Assembly (NCBI GenBank): GCA_016650295.1
Contig: JAENWA010000114.1
Location: 62,001-126,000 of the forward strand
Direction of reading: 5' to 3'
From: Desulfuromonadales bacterium
GTDB lineage: Bacteria > Desulfobacterota > Desulfuromonadia > Geobacterales > Pseudopelobacteraceae
DNA: 64,000 bases
Position 1 is the first letter of the stretch. Every line of letters starts with the position of its first letter. The position numbers and the translations under genes are program-made. Positions 1 through 9,816 of this stretch are shown piece after piece. The notes under the pieces are model-generated. The model was not told the origin of the DNA. It saw only the letters and a program-made list of their open reading frames with translations, and searched no databases.

Positions 1-1
1 T

Positions 2-2173
2 ACGAGTGAAAGAATAGTCTTACGTGGGAAGTCTCCTCATGTAGATATGCTGAAGGAATATGGAGATATTGATATAGCTCTTGATCCATTTCCTTTTTCT
101 GGAGGTATGACATCCTGTGAGGCTCTCTGGATGGGTGTTCCAGTTTTAACCCTGTTGGGGAATAAGCCTGCTGGGCGCCAGACATCAGGCTTTTTGCGGA
201 CGATTGGTTTGCCGGAGTGGGTGACTATTTCGGTGGAACAATTTTTGTCCCGTGCTCAGGAGGTTGCGTCTGAATATGAAAAATTGAAATCGATCCGTTT
301 TGAGTTGCGGAAACGGATGATTGCTTCGACACTCTGTGATGGTGTTAGCTTCACGAGCCATCTGGAAGCAAGATTCCGAAGTATGTGGCAAACATGGGTG
401 ACAAATCAATCTGAAGTTTTTTTACAGATGGCTCAAGAGATGATCCTAGCTCATCGATATACAGAAGCGGAAGACTTTTGTGAGCGTGCAGTGGATGTAA
501 TACCTTGTAATCCGAAGGCATACTGCTTGATGGGAGATGCAAACAAGTTTCTTCTGAGGTTTGAAGATGCTGAAGCATGTTATCAACTGGCGTATCAGAT
601 GCAGCCTGAAAATCCGTTGTACCTCTTCAATGTTGCCATGTTGCAGCGTGATCGCGGGATTTTCCTACAGGCGATTGAAACGTTTATGCTAGTACTTGCC
701 TCTCATCCGGATCATGCAGAGTCATTGTCTGCGTTAGGTTATTGCCTGATGTATCTCGGACGTTATTATGAGGCTGCTAATTATTGTTCTCAAGCTGTAG
801 AACTATGCCCTGCTTCAGCTGAATATATTGTGAATCTGGGTGCCGTGCTCTTTTATTCCGGGGAAGCAGAAAAGGCGACAGTACTATTTCAACGTGCCAT
901 GAATGTTGACCCTGGATATTCCAGAGCACTTTCCAGTTTTCTGTTTATTATGAATTATCATCAGGGTATGTCGCAGGCGGAGTTGTTCGAAAAAACAAAA
1001 AAATGGGATCATCTGTATGGAGAACGTTTTACTAAGATATGTCACATTCCAGAAAGATTGCTCGATAATGGCAAAATACTTAATATTGGATTTGTGTCTC
1101 CTGATTTTGGGCGGCATCCGATTGGTTTTTTTCTTCAACATCCCTTTGAATTTCATGATAGGGCACGTTTCAAATATTTCTGCTATTCCGACAGATTGAG
1201 TGAAGACGATGTTACGACTCGCTTGCGTGAAAATTCTGATGAATGGCGAGTAACTCTGTACATGGATGACCATTCACTCAGTCGTCAGATACAAGCCGAT
1301 GAAATTGATATTTTGGTAGACCTGACAGGACATGCGGCAAAAAATCGGCTTTGTTTGTTTTCCATGAAGCCGGCACCGGTTCAAGTTACCTGGGCTGGAT
1401 ATGCAGGAACAACTGGCCTTTCAGCTATGGACTGGTTATTATCTGATCACTTTGAATCACCGATCGGTGCAGAACTTTATTGCAGTGAGCAAATTTATCG
1501 CATGCCAAGGGATTATATTTCATATCGGCCACCTGATTATGCACCATTTGTGTCGGTTTTGCCGGCGACCATCAATGGTTTTGTTACATTCGGATGTTTC
1601 AATAATCTTGTTAAAATCAACCAGGCGGTGCTTCAGCTTTGGGGTGAAATTCTGAAGAGCGTACCATCATCCAAGTTGTTTGTAAAAACCCGTGAGCTTA
1701 ATGATCCGGACAGGAAGCAGCGCTTCCTTGATTCATGTATTACTGCTGGAATTTCTGCTGATGTGCTTATTTTGGAGGGTGGCTCACCACATGCTGAACT
1801 TCTTGCTGCGTATCAACGTGTAGACATTGCGCTTGATCCATTTCCCTATTCCGGCGGACTGACTACTCTTGAGTCTTTGTGGATGGGAGTGCCTGTTGTG
1901 ACACTGACAGGTAACAGATTTTGTTCACGTCACTCCTTAACTCACTTGAGTAATGTTAACTTGTCATACCTCGCCGCAGAAACGCCAGAAGAGTATGTTG
2001 AATTGTCCTGCCGACTTGCCGTCGATATTCAGAAACTGGAGAACTTACGTCTGGCACTTCGCTCAAAAATGGCGATATCCGCCATCTGTAACGGTTCCAA
2101 ATTTGCGGAGAATCTTGACTATGCCTTTAGATTTATCTGGAAAAACCGATGCGGAACATATCTTGATGAATGA
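2..2173 (+). CDS. Partial (5' end outside window) GT41 / SPINDLY-OGT-like TPR glycosyltransferase with two catalytic C-lobes
   Basis: The frame stays open upstream of the listed ATG (TSERIVLRGKSPHVDMLKEY...). Two copies of the GT41 C-lobe motif: DIALDPFPFSGGMTSCEALWMGVPVLTL and DIALDPFPYSGGLTTLESLWMGVPVVTL, separated by TPR repeats and an N-lobe (IGFVSPDFGRHPIGFF). Confidence 0.9.
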   Translation, partial: TSERIVLRGKSPHVDMLKEYGDIDIALDPFPFSGGMTSCEALWMGVPVLTLLGNKPAGRQTSGFLRTIGLPEWVTISVEQFLSRAQEVASEYEKLKSIRFELRKRMIASTLCDGVSFTSHLEARFRSMWQTWVTNQSEVFLQMAQEMILAHRYTEAEDFCERAVDVIPCNPKAYCLMGDANKFLLRFEDAEACYQLAYQMQPENPLYLFNVAMLQRDRGIFLQAIETFMLVLASHPDHAESLSALGYCLMYLGRYYEAANYCSQAVELCPASAEYIVNLGAVLFYSGEAEKATVLFQRAMNVDPGYSRALSSFLFIMNYHQGMSQAELFEKTKKWDHLYGERFTKICHIPERLLDNGKILNIGFVSPDFGRHPIGFFLQHPFEFHDRARFKYFCYSDRLSEDDVTTRLRENSDEWRVTLYMDDHSLSRQIQADEIDILVDLTGHAAKNRLCLFSMKPAPVQVTWAGYAGTTGLSAMDWLLSDHFESPIGAELYCSEQIYRMPRDYISYRPPDYAPFVSVLPATINGFVTFGCFNNLVKINQAVLQLWGEILKSVPSSKLFVKTRELNDPDRKQRFLDSCITAGISADVLILEGGSPHAELLAAYQRVDIALDPFPYSGGLTTLESLWMGVPVVTLTGNRFCSRHSLTHLSNVNLSYLAAETPEEYVELSCRLAVDIQKLENLRLALRSKMAISAICNGSKFAENLDYAFRFIWKNRCGTYLDE

Positions 2174-2194
2174 TATTTAAGAATAACTTAATAT

Positions 2195-4174
2195 GTGGAG
2201 TGGTTGTTGATGCATTTACGGCATAAATTAATTCCTGAAAAAACGGTCTATCGCATCCTGCTGCTCTGCATACTGGTACTGCTGATCTATTACCCTGCCA
2301 TTAACGCAGAAATATCCCTCATTGATGACCTGGATATGGTCAATGCGATGTTGAATACTGAAACAATGAGTTTCTGGAATATCTTTATTCCCAGATCTGC
2401 CGGAGGGGGGTATTATCGACCACTTTTAGGACTCAGCCAATATATAGACAATAGATTCTGGATGATGGGCAGTACGTTCATGCATCTTGAAAACATCCTG
2501 TTTCATCTTGTCAATTCAATTCTAGTCTACTTTCTAGCTCTCAGACTGTCCGTGCGACTATCTTTTAAATCGGACAGTTTATTACCGTTAGCAGCCGCTC
2601 TCGTTTTTGCAATTCATCCAATAACCACTGAATCAGTAAACTGGATATCTGGCAGAACAGATATCATGGCCTGTAATTTCATTCTTATCAGCGTCATTTT
2701 CTTATTCCGTTATCGTGATGATGCTAAGAAGCTGAATTTAGTCTTTTCCGGTGCGGCACTATTGCTTTCGCTTTTTGCAAAAGAGGTTGCGTTTGGATAT
2801 ATTCTGGCACTTCCCTTTTTATTCTCACTTACCAGGTCGGATGCACCTCAAACAATTGAACCAATGGTTATGTCAGCCAGGAAGGCCTTTCACCCGTTTA
2901 TAACGTTTTTACTTTTCTATTCTGTTTCAGTTATCGTTGTTCTGTACGTAAGTTCGTACTGGTCCGTGTTGTTTTTAGGATGCTGCTATCTGCTGTATTC
3001 TCTTTGGTTGGATAGTGGCAGAAATTCGTTTCAAGTAACAATTAGAGAACATTTTGCTGCTACAAGTTTACTTACTTTAGTTGTGCTGGCAACATTAGCT
3101 CTATTTTTTGTATTTCGAAAAATAGCATTTACATCAAATATTGATCGTATTTCTAATACGCTACGGCTCATATTTCAAGATACCAGCTATGCAATCTCTA
3201 TTTTTTTAGGAGCTGCCGGGTTTTATGTCAAAAAGTTTTTCCTGCCTTTGCCGCTCAATTTTTTTATTCTGGAAATTAATCCGCTATATGATCTTCTCGG
3301 CATAGCTGTTTTTTTATTGGCACTTTGGCTTATTCTGAAACGAAATACGATCTCTGCTTTGGCAATTATGGGTATGTGCTGTGTTTTGCCAGCCTTTCCT
3401 TTTGCTTTCGGTACAATTGCCTGGACTGGCTACGCCGAGAGATACATCTATGTTGCGTCGGCATTCTGGAGTATTGCCACTACTCTCTTTGTTGCCCAGG
3501 TTTGTGCAGAACTAAATATTCAGAATAAGCTTGGAGCTATTGTGAATGCGGGTGTTTTTTCCCTTCTAATAGTCATGGCTATCATCACGTACAAAAGAAA
3601 TATTACCTGGCAGACCAATATGGCTCTTATTTCTGATACTGTTACCCAAAATCCTCGCCAGAAGGAACTTCGCGGACTGTATATGCTGGCATTAATCCGT
3701 ATGGGAGATTTGAAGTCTGCCAGAGAACAATATCGAATAGCTTCATCACTCCACAGCATTAAATATTTGGAAAGTTTTGATTTGAATATGGCGGGAATCG
3801 AGGCATCGGAGGGAAATAAAACTGAAGCAGAGACCTTGTTGAATAAAGTTCTAAGTGATTCTCGTGCAAAGCCTCTTATAGCTCTCCAATTTTATATCAA
3901 TTTTTTGGAAAACGAACTTTCTATTGCAAAAGATCCGGCTGATATTATGTCACTCCAGAATAAAATCATTTCCTTGTATAATCGATCATATAAATTAAAT
4001 AAGGATCCATTTATCCTCTATCGTCTGGGTCAAATTTACATTGCGAGAAAAGATAATCAGGCAGCTCTTAAAATGTTTGAACGGGCTGCACAAACATACC
4101 CACCCGGAAGTATGTACGGTGATAATTCATCTAAAATAGCACAAAAACTGAAAAACAAGATGCAGCCATTATGA
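2195..4174 (+). CDS. Multi-pass membrane protein with C-terminal TPRs, TMTC/GT-C (protein O-mannosyltransferase-like)
   Basis: Many hydrophobic segments. YYRPLLGLSQYID, HLVNSILVYFLALRL and HPITTESVNWISGRTDIMA are TMTC-like; C-terminal TPR-like helices. GTG start at 2195 or ATG at 2210. Confidence 0.75.
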   Translation: MEWLLMHLRHKLIPEKTVYRILLLCILVLLIYYPAINAEISLIDDLDMVNAMLNTETMSFWNIFIPRSAGGGYYRPLLGLSQYIDNRFWMMGSTFMHLENILFHLVNSILVYFLALRLSVRLSFKSDSLLPLAAALVFAIHPITTESVNWISGRTDIMACNFILISVIFLFRYRDDAKKLNLVFSGAALLLSLFAKEVAFGYILALPFLFSLTRSDAPQTIEPMVMSARKAFHPFITFLLFYSVSVIVVLYVSSYWSVLFLGCCYLLYSLWLDSGRNSFQVTIREHFAATSLLTLVVLATLALFFVFRKIAFTSNIDRISNTLRLIFQDTSYAISIFLGAAGFYVKKFFLPLPLNFFILEINPLYDLLGIAVFLLALWLILKRNTISALAIMGMCCVLPAFPFAFGTIAWTGYAERYIYVASAFWSIATTLFVAQVCAELNIQNKLGAIVNAGVFSLLIVMAIITYKRNITWQTNMALISDTVTQNPRQKELRGLYMLALIRMGDLKSAREQYRIASSLHSIKYLESFDLNMAGIEASEGNKTEAETLLNKVLSDSRAKPLIALQFYINFLENELSIAKDPADIMSLQNKIISLYNRSYKLNKDPFILYRLGQIYIARKDNQAALKMFERAAQTYPPGSMYGDNSSKIAQKLKNKMQPL

Positions 4175-4187
4175 AAGGTTAGCAAAT

Positions 4188-4793
4188 ATGACATCATTAA
4201 CAAGCGAATGTCCATGTGCAGTGCTTAACGTTGGCGGAAATTCCAAAGCTATTGAAATACCAGAATGCTTTAAGGGATGGCGGCATGATCTGCTTGATAT
4301 TGATCCGAGCGGTTATCCTGATGTGTTATGCGATGCGCGTGAGTTGTGGAAGCTTCCTTCTCGCCAGTATGATGCAATCTATTGTTCGCACAATCTTGAG
4401 CATTTTTACGCTCACGATGTTGTCAAAGTGCTTAAGGGGTTCAGGATGGTTTTAAAGAAGGGAGGGTTTGCTTATATACGTGTCCCTGATCTTCTTGAAG
4501 TCATGAAGGCTGTTGTGGAAAAAGGAATGGGACTTGAGGACGTGCTCTATGAAGCACCCAGCGGATCCATCCTGGTTCGGGATGTGATTTACGGTTACCA
4601 ACGCCAGATAGAGCAGAGTGGCAATGATTTTTTTGCTCATAAAACTGGTTTTACCGAAGAAACTCTGACAAAAACTCTGATTGAAAACGGTTTTCCATAT
4701 GTCTTTACAGATGTTGACAATATTGAGATTATGGCTTTGGCCTTTATGGATAAACCGATTCCATGGCAGGTTGAATTGTTAAAAATTAAATAG
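4188..4793 (+). CDS. SAM-dependent class I methyltransferase
   Basis: Methyltransferase_11-like: LNVGGNSK...DLLDIDPSG...YDAIYCSHNLEHF...LKKGGFAYIRVPD. Confidence 0.8.
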   Translation: MTSLTSECPCAVLNVGGNSKAIEIPECFKGWRHDLLDIDPSGYPDVLCDARELWKLPSRQYDAIYCSHNLEHFYAHDVVKVLKGFRMVLKKGGFAYIRVPDLLEVMKAVVEKGMGLEDVLYEAPSGSILVRDVIYGYQRQIEQSGNDFFAHKTGFTEETLTKTLIENGFPYVFTDVDNIEIMALAFMDKPIPWQVELLKIK

Positions 4794-4825
4794 TTTCCAT
4801 ATTTGCCTACACTTTTGAAGGCGGA

Positions 4826-6301
4826 GTGACCTCTATGAGACCGACGGCGACCATTAAAATTCAAGATGGAAGCAAGATTGTCGTACCCGATGATATTTCA
4901 GTATTGACCACATTCGTACTGCGCGAACAAGAAGACTGTTTTGAAGATGAAATCCATTTTGCCCGTAGAATGGTTTTTCCGGGCATGAAAAGCATTGATA
5001 TTGGTGCGAGTTACGGCCTGTACACTATGGCGCTTGCAAAGGGATCAGGTGAAGAAGGGAGGGTGATTTCATTCGAACCGACTCCTGAAACTGCTGATTG
5101 TCTCACCGAAACACTTTGTTTGAACGGCATTGGCAACGTTGAGCTCAAGCGGATGGCAGTATCTGAAACATCAGGAAAGCGTAACCTTTATTTTAGCCCA
5201 AGTACCGAAAGTAATCATCTTGGTACGGATGCAGTGCCAGATTCGGAAACCCAGTATATTGAAGTATATGCAACAAGCATTGATGAAATACGAAGTACCC
5301 TTCCCGCAGGAATTGATTTTATGAAAATCGATGCAGAGGGTGAGGAAGAGTCTATTTTACGTGGTGCTCGAAGCTTTCTTCAAAAGGAATCACCACTGGT
5401 AATGTTTGAGTTGAATGGAGAAAAACGGTGCGATAGTTCATTTTTCGCCCTTCTTAGAGATTGGAAATATCCAGCTTATCGTTTGTTACCTGGGCTCAAT
5501 GTATTGGTGCCATTACCTTTGGACGGTCAGCTACCCCATTATCTGCTCAATGTGTTCTGTTGTAAGGATGATAGAGCTTCTCGTCTACAGGACCGAGGCT
5601 TGTTACTAATGGACGATGAAGATAGTTCGAGTATAGATGTGGAGGATGGGGCATGGGCACAAAAATGCAGGAGTGTTGCAGCAACACGGCCTTATGTAGA
5701 TCGCTGGATTCAGGCAACTTCAAAACCCACAGCACGGATGAAACGATATTTGAACGCGTTGGATTTGGTGGTTATGGCAGAAGATGATAAATATTCATCC
5801 GCTGTCAGGGTCTCTGCGCTAAAAAAGGCTGCGATGCTGCTTTCTATGCTTTGCGATGTTGAAGCAACAGTGCCACGTCTGTCTTCATTGGCACGAGTGC
5901 TGGCAGCTTTAGGCGAAAAAACGTTAGCCTGTGAGGCCATTCAGAAGGCTCTTAATCTCTGTCCCGATCTTGAATTTGAACTTGGTGACGAGCCATTTCT
6001 TCTGCCAGCACCTCGGGTTGAGTGGAGAGAGTCTACTGCAGAGCCGGGAAGATTTTTAGTACTTGCTCTTTTTGAACAGTTGCAGCGGCTTTATTGTTTT
6101 TCTACTATAATTTGTCCGCAATTTTATCTTGAAATCATAGATGATTTTACAAGTAAATACATTTTGACCCCTGAACTGGAGCGTCGAAGACAATTAGCTC
6201 TGATGTTTCTGCAATTACAGAAGGCTCCATTATCAAGTGAACTTCTGGAAAGGCTCACTCCTGATAACATGAATCCAGGATACTGGAACTGTGGCAGCTG
6301 A
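4826..6301 (+). CDS. FkbM family methyltransferase with C-terminal helical extension
   Basis: GMKSIDIGASYGLYTMALAKG...FEPTPETADCL...FMKIDAEGEEESILRGA is FkbM-type. Confidence 0.85.
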   Translation: MTSMRPTATIKIQDGSKIVVPDDISVLTTFVLREQEDCFEDEIHFARRMVFPGMKSIDIGASYGLYTMALAKGSGEEGRVISFEPTPETADCLTETLCLNGIGNVELKRMAVSETSGKRNLYFSPSTESNHLGTDAVPDSETQYIEVYATSIDEIRSTLPAGIDFMKIDAEGEEESILRGARSFLQKESPLVMFELNGEKRCDSSFFALLRDWKYPAYRLLPGLNVLVPLPLDGQLPHYLLNVFCCKDDRASRLQDRGLLLMDDEDSSSIDVEDGAWAQKCRSVAATRPYVDRWIQATSKPTARMKRYLNALDLVVMAEDDKYSSAVRVSALKKAAMLLSMLCDVEATVPRLSSLARVLAALGEKTLACEAIQKALNLCPDLEFELGDEPFLLPAPRVEWRESTAEPGRFLVLALFEQLQRLYCFSTIICPQFYLEIIDDFTSKYILTPELERRRQLALMFLQLQKAPLSSELLERLTPDNMNPGYWNCGS

Positions 6302-6341
6302 ATTGTTGTCAATGTAACAATAAATATGATTCCATTACGCA

Positions 6342-8021
6342 TTGCAGAGGATTTGCAGTATGTTTCCAGATGTTGAAAAACAAATGAACTCAACTAGAGC
6401 AATCGGCATACTTATATTGATTTGCCTTCTCTGTCTTGTCCCGTTTCTAAATAAAGCCTTTAATATTGACGATCCTACCTTCATTGGAATGGCCAAGCAT
6501 ATTCAATCGAATCCATTGGATTATTTTGGCTATTATATGCAATTTTCTCCCCCTGTAATTACTAATCCTCCATTAGTTGCTTATTTCATTGCAATAGCAG
6601 GTTATTTTTTTGGATATAGTGAAATATCACTTCATGCAGCTTTTCTGTTGCCTGCGTGCGCTGTAATAGTGGGTACATATCTTTTGGCCCGAGATTTATG
6701 TACGAATCCATTCATTGCTGCGTTAGCTGCTTTGTGTACACCCGTGTTTATTGTTTCAAGTACGACAGTGATGTGTGATGTACTTATGTTGTCATTCTGG
6801 GTATTTAGTATTTATTATTGGAGACGTGGAATAATCGAGGATAAAAGGGTATTTTTACTAATTGCTTCAGCGTTGATAACTTTTTGTATCTTGACTAAAT
6901 ATTCCGGGATATGCCTTGTGCCACTATTGTTGGCATATTCATTATACGAAAAAAGAAAACCGGGAGAATGGTTGATATATTTGCTGCTGCCGATTGCATC
7001 GATACTATTATTTGATCAAATTACCTATATTAAATACGGATTAAGGCAACTCAGCTACATAGAATCATTTTCTATTTATAATCAGAACACATCGCATAAA
7101 AATACCTTAGCTAATATTGTTTCCGGGCTTTCTTTTTTGGGTGGTTGTATTTTAATTCAATGGCTATATTTTGTTGTTCACACCAAAAAACTACTCATTT
7201 TTTTGTATCTAGCTGCAATAGTATCAATGTTGATAATATTTATTAAATTTAATTTATTGAATTATTATCCAATTACTACTCCTGATGGCATAAATTGGGT
7301 CTTTGTAGCACAGCTGCCGTTTTTTGTTTTTGCAGGCGTGAGTTTCATATTTATTGTTGCTTCTGATTTTTCGCGAAACAGAGATTCTGATTCCTTATTG
7401 TTATTTCTTTGGGTCATGGGAACATTTGCCTTCACAATTTTTGTAAATTGGTCAGTTAATGCTCGCAGTATACTTCCGATAGCACCGATTGCAGGGATAA
7501 TGGCGATGCGACATCTGAGGCAATTAAACAAGCTGAATGTAAATGTTATGCGAGGTTTGTATGCTCCGATAATTCTGTCATTGTTTATGGCTTTGATTGT
7601 GACAAGTGCTGATTATAGTTTGGCAAACTCTGCACGTACAGCGGCTCATACAATACATAAAACAATAATAAATTTTCCCGGAAAAGTATGGCTCGAAGGG
7701 CATTGGGGGTTTCAGTATTACATTGAAAGTACTGGTGGAGTTAAATCGCTTAATTATGATAATCCTTCACTGAAAAAAGGTGATCTTGTCATAATTCCCG
7801 GTAACAATACTAATACAAAACTGTTATACAAACATTTGGCAATTTTGAAAAATGAGTTTGAATTTGATGTATCAAAAAAAATATCAACAATGAATGTTAG
7901 TACAGGTGCCGGTTTTTACTCGGATTTATCTGGGCCACTTCCGTTTGCAGTTGGGTATACTCCTGAGAAATACTATGTTTACGAGATGGTCATTGATAAG
8001 AAAACAAAATTTACTTACTGA
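6342..8021 (+). CDS. Glycosyltransferase family 39-like membrane protein
   Basis: Multi-pass hydrophobic protein with N-terminal FNIDDPTFIGMAKHIQSNP and GT39/ArnT-like topology. Confidence 0.65.
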   Translation: MQRICSMFPDVEKQMNSTRAIGILILICLLCLVPFLNKAFNIDDPTFIGMAKHIQSNPLDYFGYYMQFSPPVITNPPLVAYFIAIAGYFFGYSEISLHAAFLLPACAVIVGTYLLARDLCTNPFIAALAALCTPVFIVSSTTVMCDVLMLSFWVFSIYYWRRGIIEDKRVFLLIASALITFCILTKYSGICLVPLLLAYSLYEKRKPGEWLIYLLLPIASILLFDQITYIKYGLRQLSYIESFSIYNQNTSHKNTLANIVSGLSFLGGCILIQWLYFVVHTKKLLIFLYLAAIVSMLIIFIKFNLLNYYPITTPDGINWVFVAQLPFFVFAGVSFIFIVASDFSRNRDSDSLLLFLWVMGTFAFTIFVNWSVNARSILPIAPIAGIMAMRHLRQLNKLNVNVMRGLYAPIILSLFMALIVTSADYSLANSARTAAHTIHKTIINFPGKVWLEGHWGFQYYIESTGGVKSLNYDNPSLKKGDLVIIPGNNTNTKLLYKHLAILKNEFEFDVSKKISTMNVSTGAGFYSDLSGPLPFAVGYTPEKYYVYEMVIDKKTKFTY

Positions 8022-8136
8022 CAATATTAAAAAACTTATCACAACAATAGCTGTGATATGTGATTCAGCTTGAAACCAGTGTGCATTTTTATTGATAGAC
8101 GAACATAATCCATCAACAACAGGAGGTCATTGATAC

Positions 8137-8931
8137 ATGGCGACAATTATACACATTACCCTCAAAGGTATCTTTCGTGATCGGGTATTCCAGGGTATCA
8201 TGGTGCTGGCTGTGTTGTTTCTCTTCATTCCTTCAGCAGCATCTCTCTCCATGCGCCAGATGACGGAGCTGACAACAACGCTCTCGCTATCTCTGATATC
8301 GTTCATCATGTTGTTGCTGGCGGTTTTTCTGGGCGCGACATCAATCTGGAAAGATATTGAGCGCCGCTATACATTCAGCGTGTTGAGTCTGCCCATCAGC
8401 CGTACCACGTATCTATGGGGACGTTTTTTTGGAATTGCCCTGTTTATGCTGATGACAACAGTTTTTCTTGGAGCAATGGCACTGATTGCCATAAAAGCAG
8501 CTACATTCGGATATCCGCCGTCTCGCCCGGTTGTCTGGAGTACGATAATCGTAACGATCCTGTTCGATGCACTCAAGTACATCCTGGTGGTGGCAGTTGC
8601 CATGCTGCTGGCTACGGTGAGTACTTCATTTTTTCTGCCGGTTTTCGGTGCGATCAGTGTCTTCCTGGCTGGTACCGCCACCCAACCGGTCTACGATTAT
8701 CTGCAAACCCCATCAGTGCAAGCGGCTGTGTCGGTTATCGTACGTAAGGCAGCAGAAACGTTGTATTACCTACTCCCTAATCTGAGCGGTTTTGATCTCA
8801 AGGTTCACGCTATTTATTCTATCCCGTTTAATGTCCAGGGGCTTATACTGACTTCTATTTATTTCGCAGGTTATACACTGATCATATTGAGCATTGGTTC
8901 ATTTCTGTTTGCCTGGAGAGAGATGAAATGA
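8137..8931 (+). CDS. ABC-2 type transporter permease
   Basis: About six hydrophobic segments. IWKDIERRYTFSVLSLPISRTTYLWGRFFGI is typical of ABC-2 permeases. An ABC ATPase lies two genes downstream; AGGAGG-like RBS. Confidence 0.8.
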   Translation: MATIIHITLKGIFRDRVFQGIMVLAVLFLFIPSAASLSMRQMTELTTTLSLSLISFIMLLLAVFLGATSIWKDIERRYTFSVLSLPISRTTYLWGRFFGIALFMLMTTVFLGAMALIAIKAATFGYPPSRPVVWSTIIVTILFDALKYILVVAVAMLLATVSTSFFLPVFGAISVFLAGTATQPVYDYLQTPSVQAAVSVIVRKAAETLYYLLPNLSGFDLKVHAIYSIPFNVQGLILTSIYFAGYTLIILSIGSFLFAWREMK

Positions 8932-9815
8932 GCGTCCTGCAACGACCTGTAACTGCTCTGCTGGTCGGGCTGCTTGCCTATGGCGTGGTCCTTGGTCCGT
9001 TTACGGCATATATGAAGCAGAAGCCGATTGAAGAGAAGTTTGGTTATCTTCCCAGCATCAATGTATTGAGGTACGTTAGTGTCGATCACAAGGAGCTTGT
9101 AGGTGCTTCGCTGGTAATGAAGGTTATCATGTACTTTGGGGGTGTCGCCGAGAAACAGCAGGCCAACGTCATTGTCCAGCCGCCTGACTATGCCAGGATG
9201 TCGGGTATCCTGCATGGCGCGGTACAACTGGACCCCTACAATATGGATGCCTATTACTTTGCACAGTCGTTTCTGACCTGGGAGGTCAAACAGTATCAGA
9301 TGGCCAATAACCTGCTGGATTATGGCATGAAATACCGCACTTGGGACTGGATGCTGCCTTTTTTTGCAGGATTCAACAGCGCCTATTTCCTGAAGGATTA
9401 CAAACAGGCGGCTGAATATTTCAAGCGTGCTGGAGAAATTAATGGTAACGAGCTTAATATAAGCTTGGCTGGTCGCTACATGCAAGCATCCGGGCAGACT
9501 GAACTTGCCATCGCCTACCTCGGTGCAATGGAAAAAAGTGAGAGGAACCAGGCCGTCAAGAAGAATTACCAGATTCGGTTGAAGGCATTCAATGAGGTGC
9601 GTCGGATCGAGCTGGCGCGCGATCGTTATAAAAATACTGAGGGAGTGCTACCTGTAACACTGGATACATTGGTCCGCTCCGGATTACTTTCGCCGCCGCC
9701 ATCAGATCCTTACGGCGGGCAGTTTTTCCTTGAACCGGACGGCAAGGTTGCAACTACCAGTAAGTTTACTTTTGCTGGTGCAGGTAATGTCAGTACCCCG
9801 AAAGTGAGTAAATAA
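8928..9815 (+). CDS. Membrane-anchored TPR-like protein of the ABC locus
   Basis: N-terminal TM segment then helical repeats (LDPYNMDAYYFAQ...YKQAAEYFKRAGEI). 4-bp overlap with the permease. Confidence 0.6.
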   Translation: MSVLQRPVTALLVGLLAYGVVLGPFTAYMKQKPIEEKFGYLPSINVLRYVSVDHKELVGASLVMKVIMYFGGVAEKQQANVIVQPPDYARMSGILHGAVQLDPYNMDAYYFAQSFLTWEVKQYQMANNLLDYGMKYRTWDWMLPFFAGFNSAYFLKDYKQAAEYFKRAGEINGNELNISLAGRYMQASGQTELAIAYLGAMEKSERNQAVKKNYQIRLKAFNEVRRIELARDRYKNTEGVLPVTLDTLVRSGLLSPPPSDPYGGQFFLEPDGKVATTSKFTFAGAGNVSTPKVSK

Positions 9816-9816
9816 G

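Noticed and set aside
884-1273. Antisense ORF (129 aa) opposite the GT41 gene
   Set aside because: Shadow ORF within a strongly supported coding region; low-complexity translation, no recognisable domain.
8038-8057. ATCACA-N8-TGTGAT inverted repeat upstream of the ABC permease
   Set aside because: Short; not a canonical CRP/FNR half-site orientation; the -35/-10 context is unclear. Could equally be chance in an AT-rich spacer.
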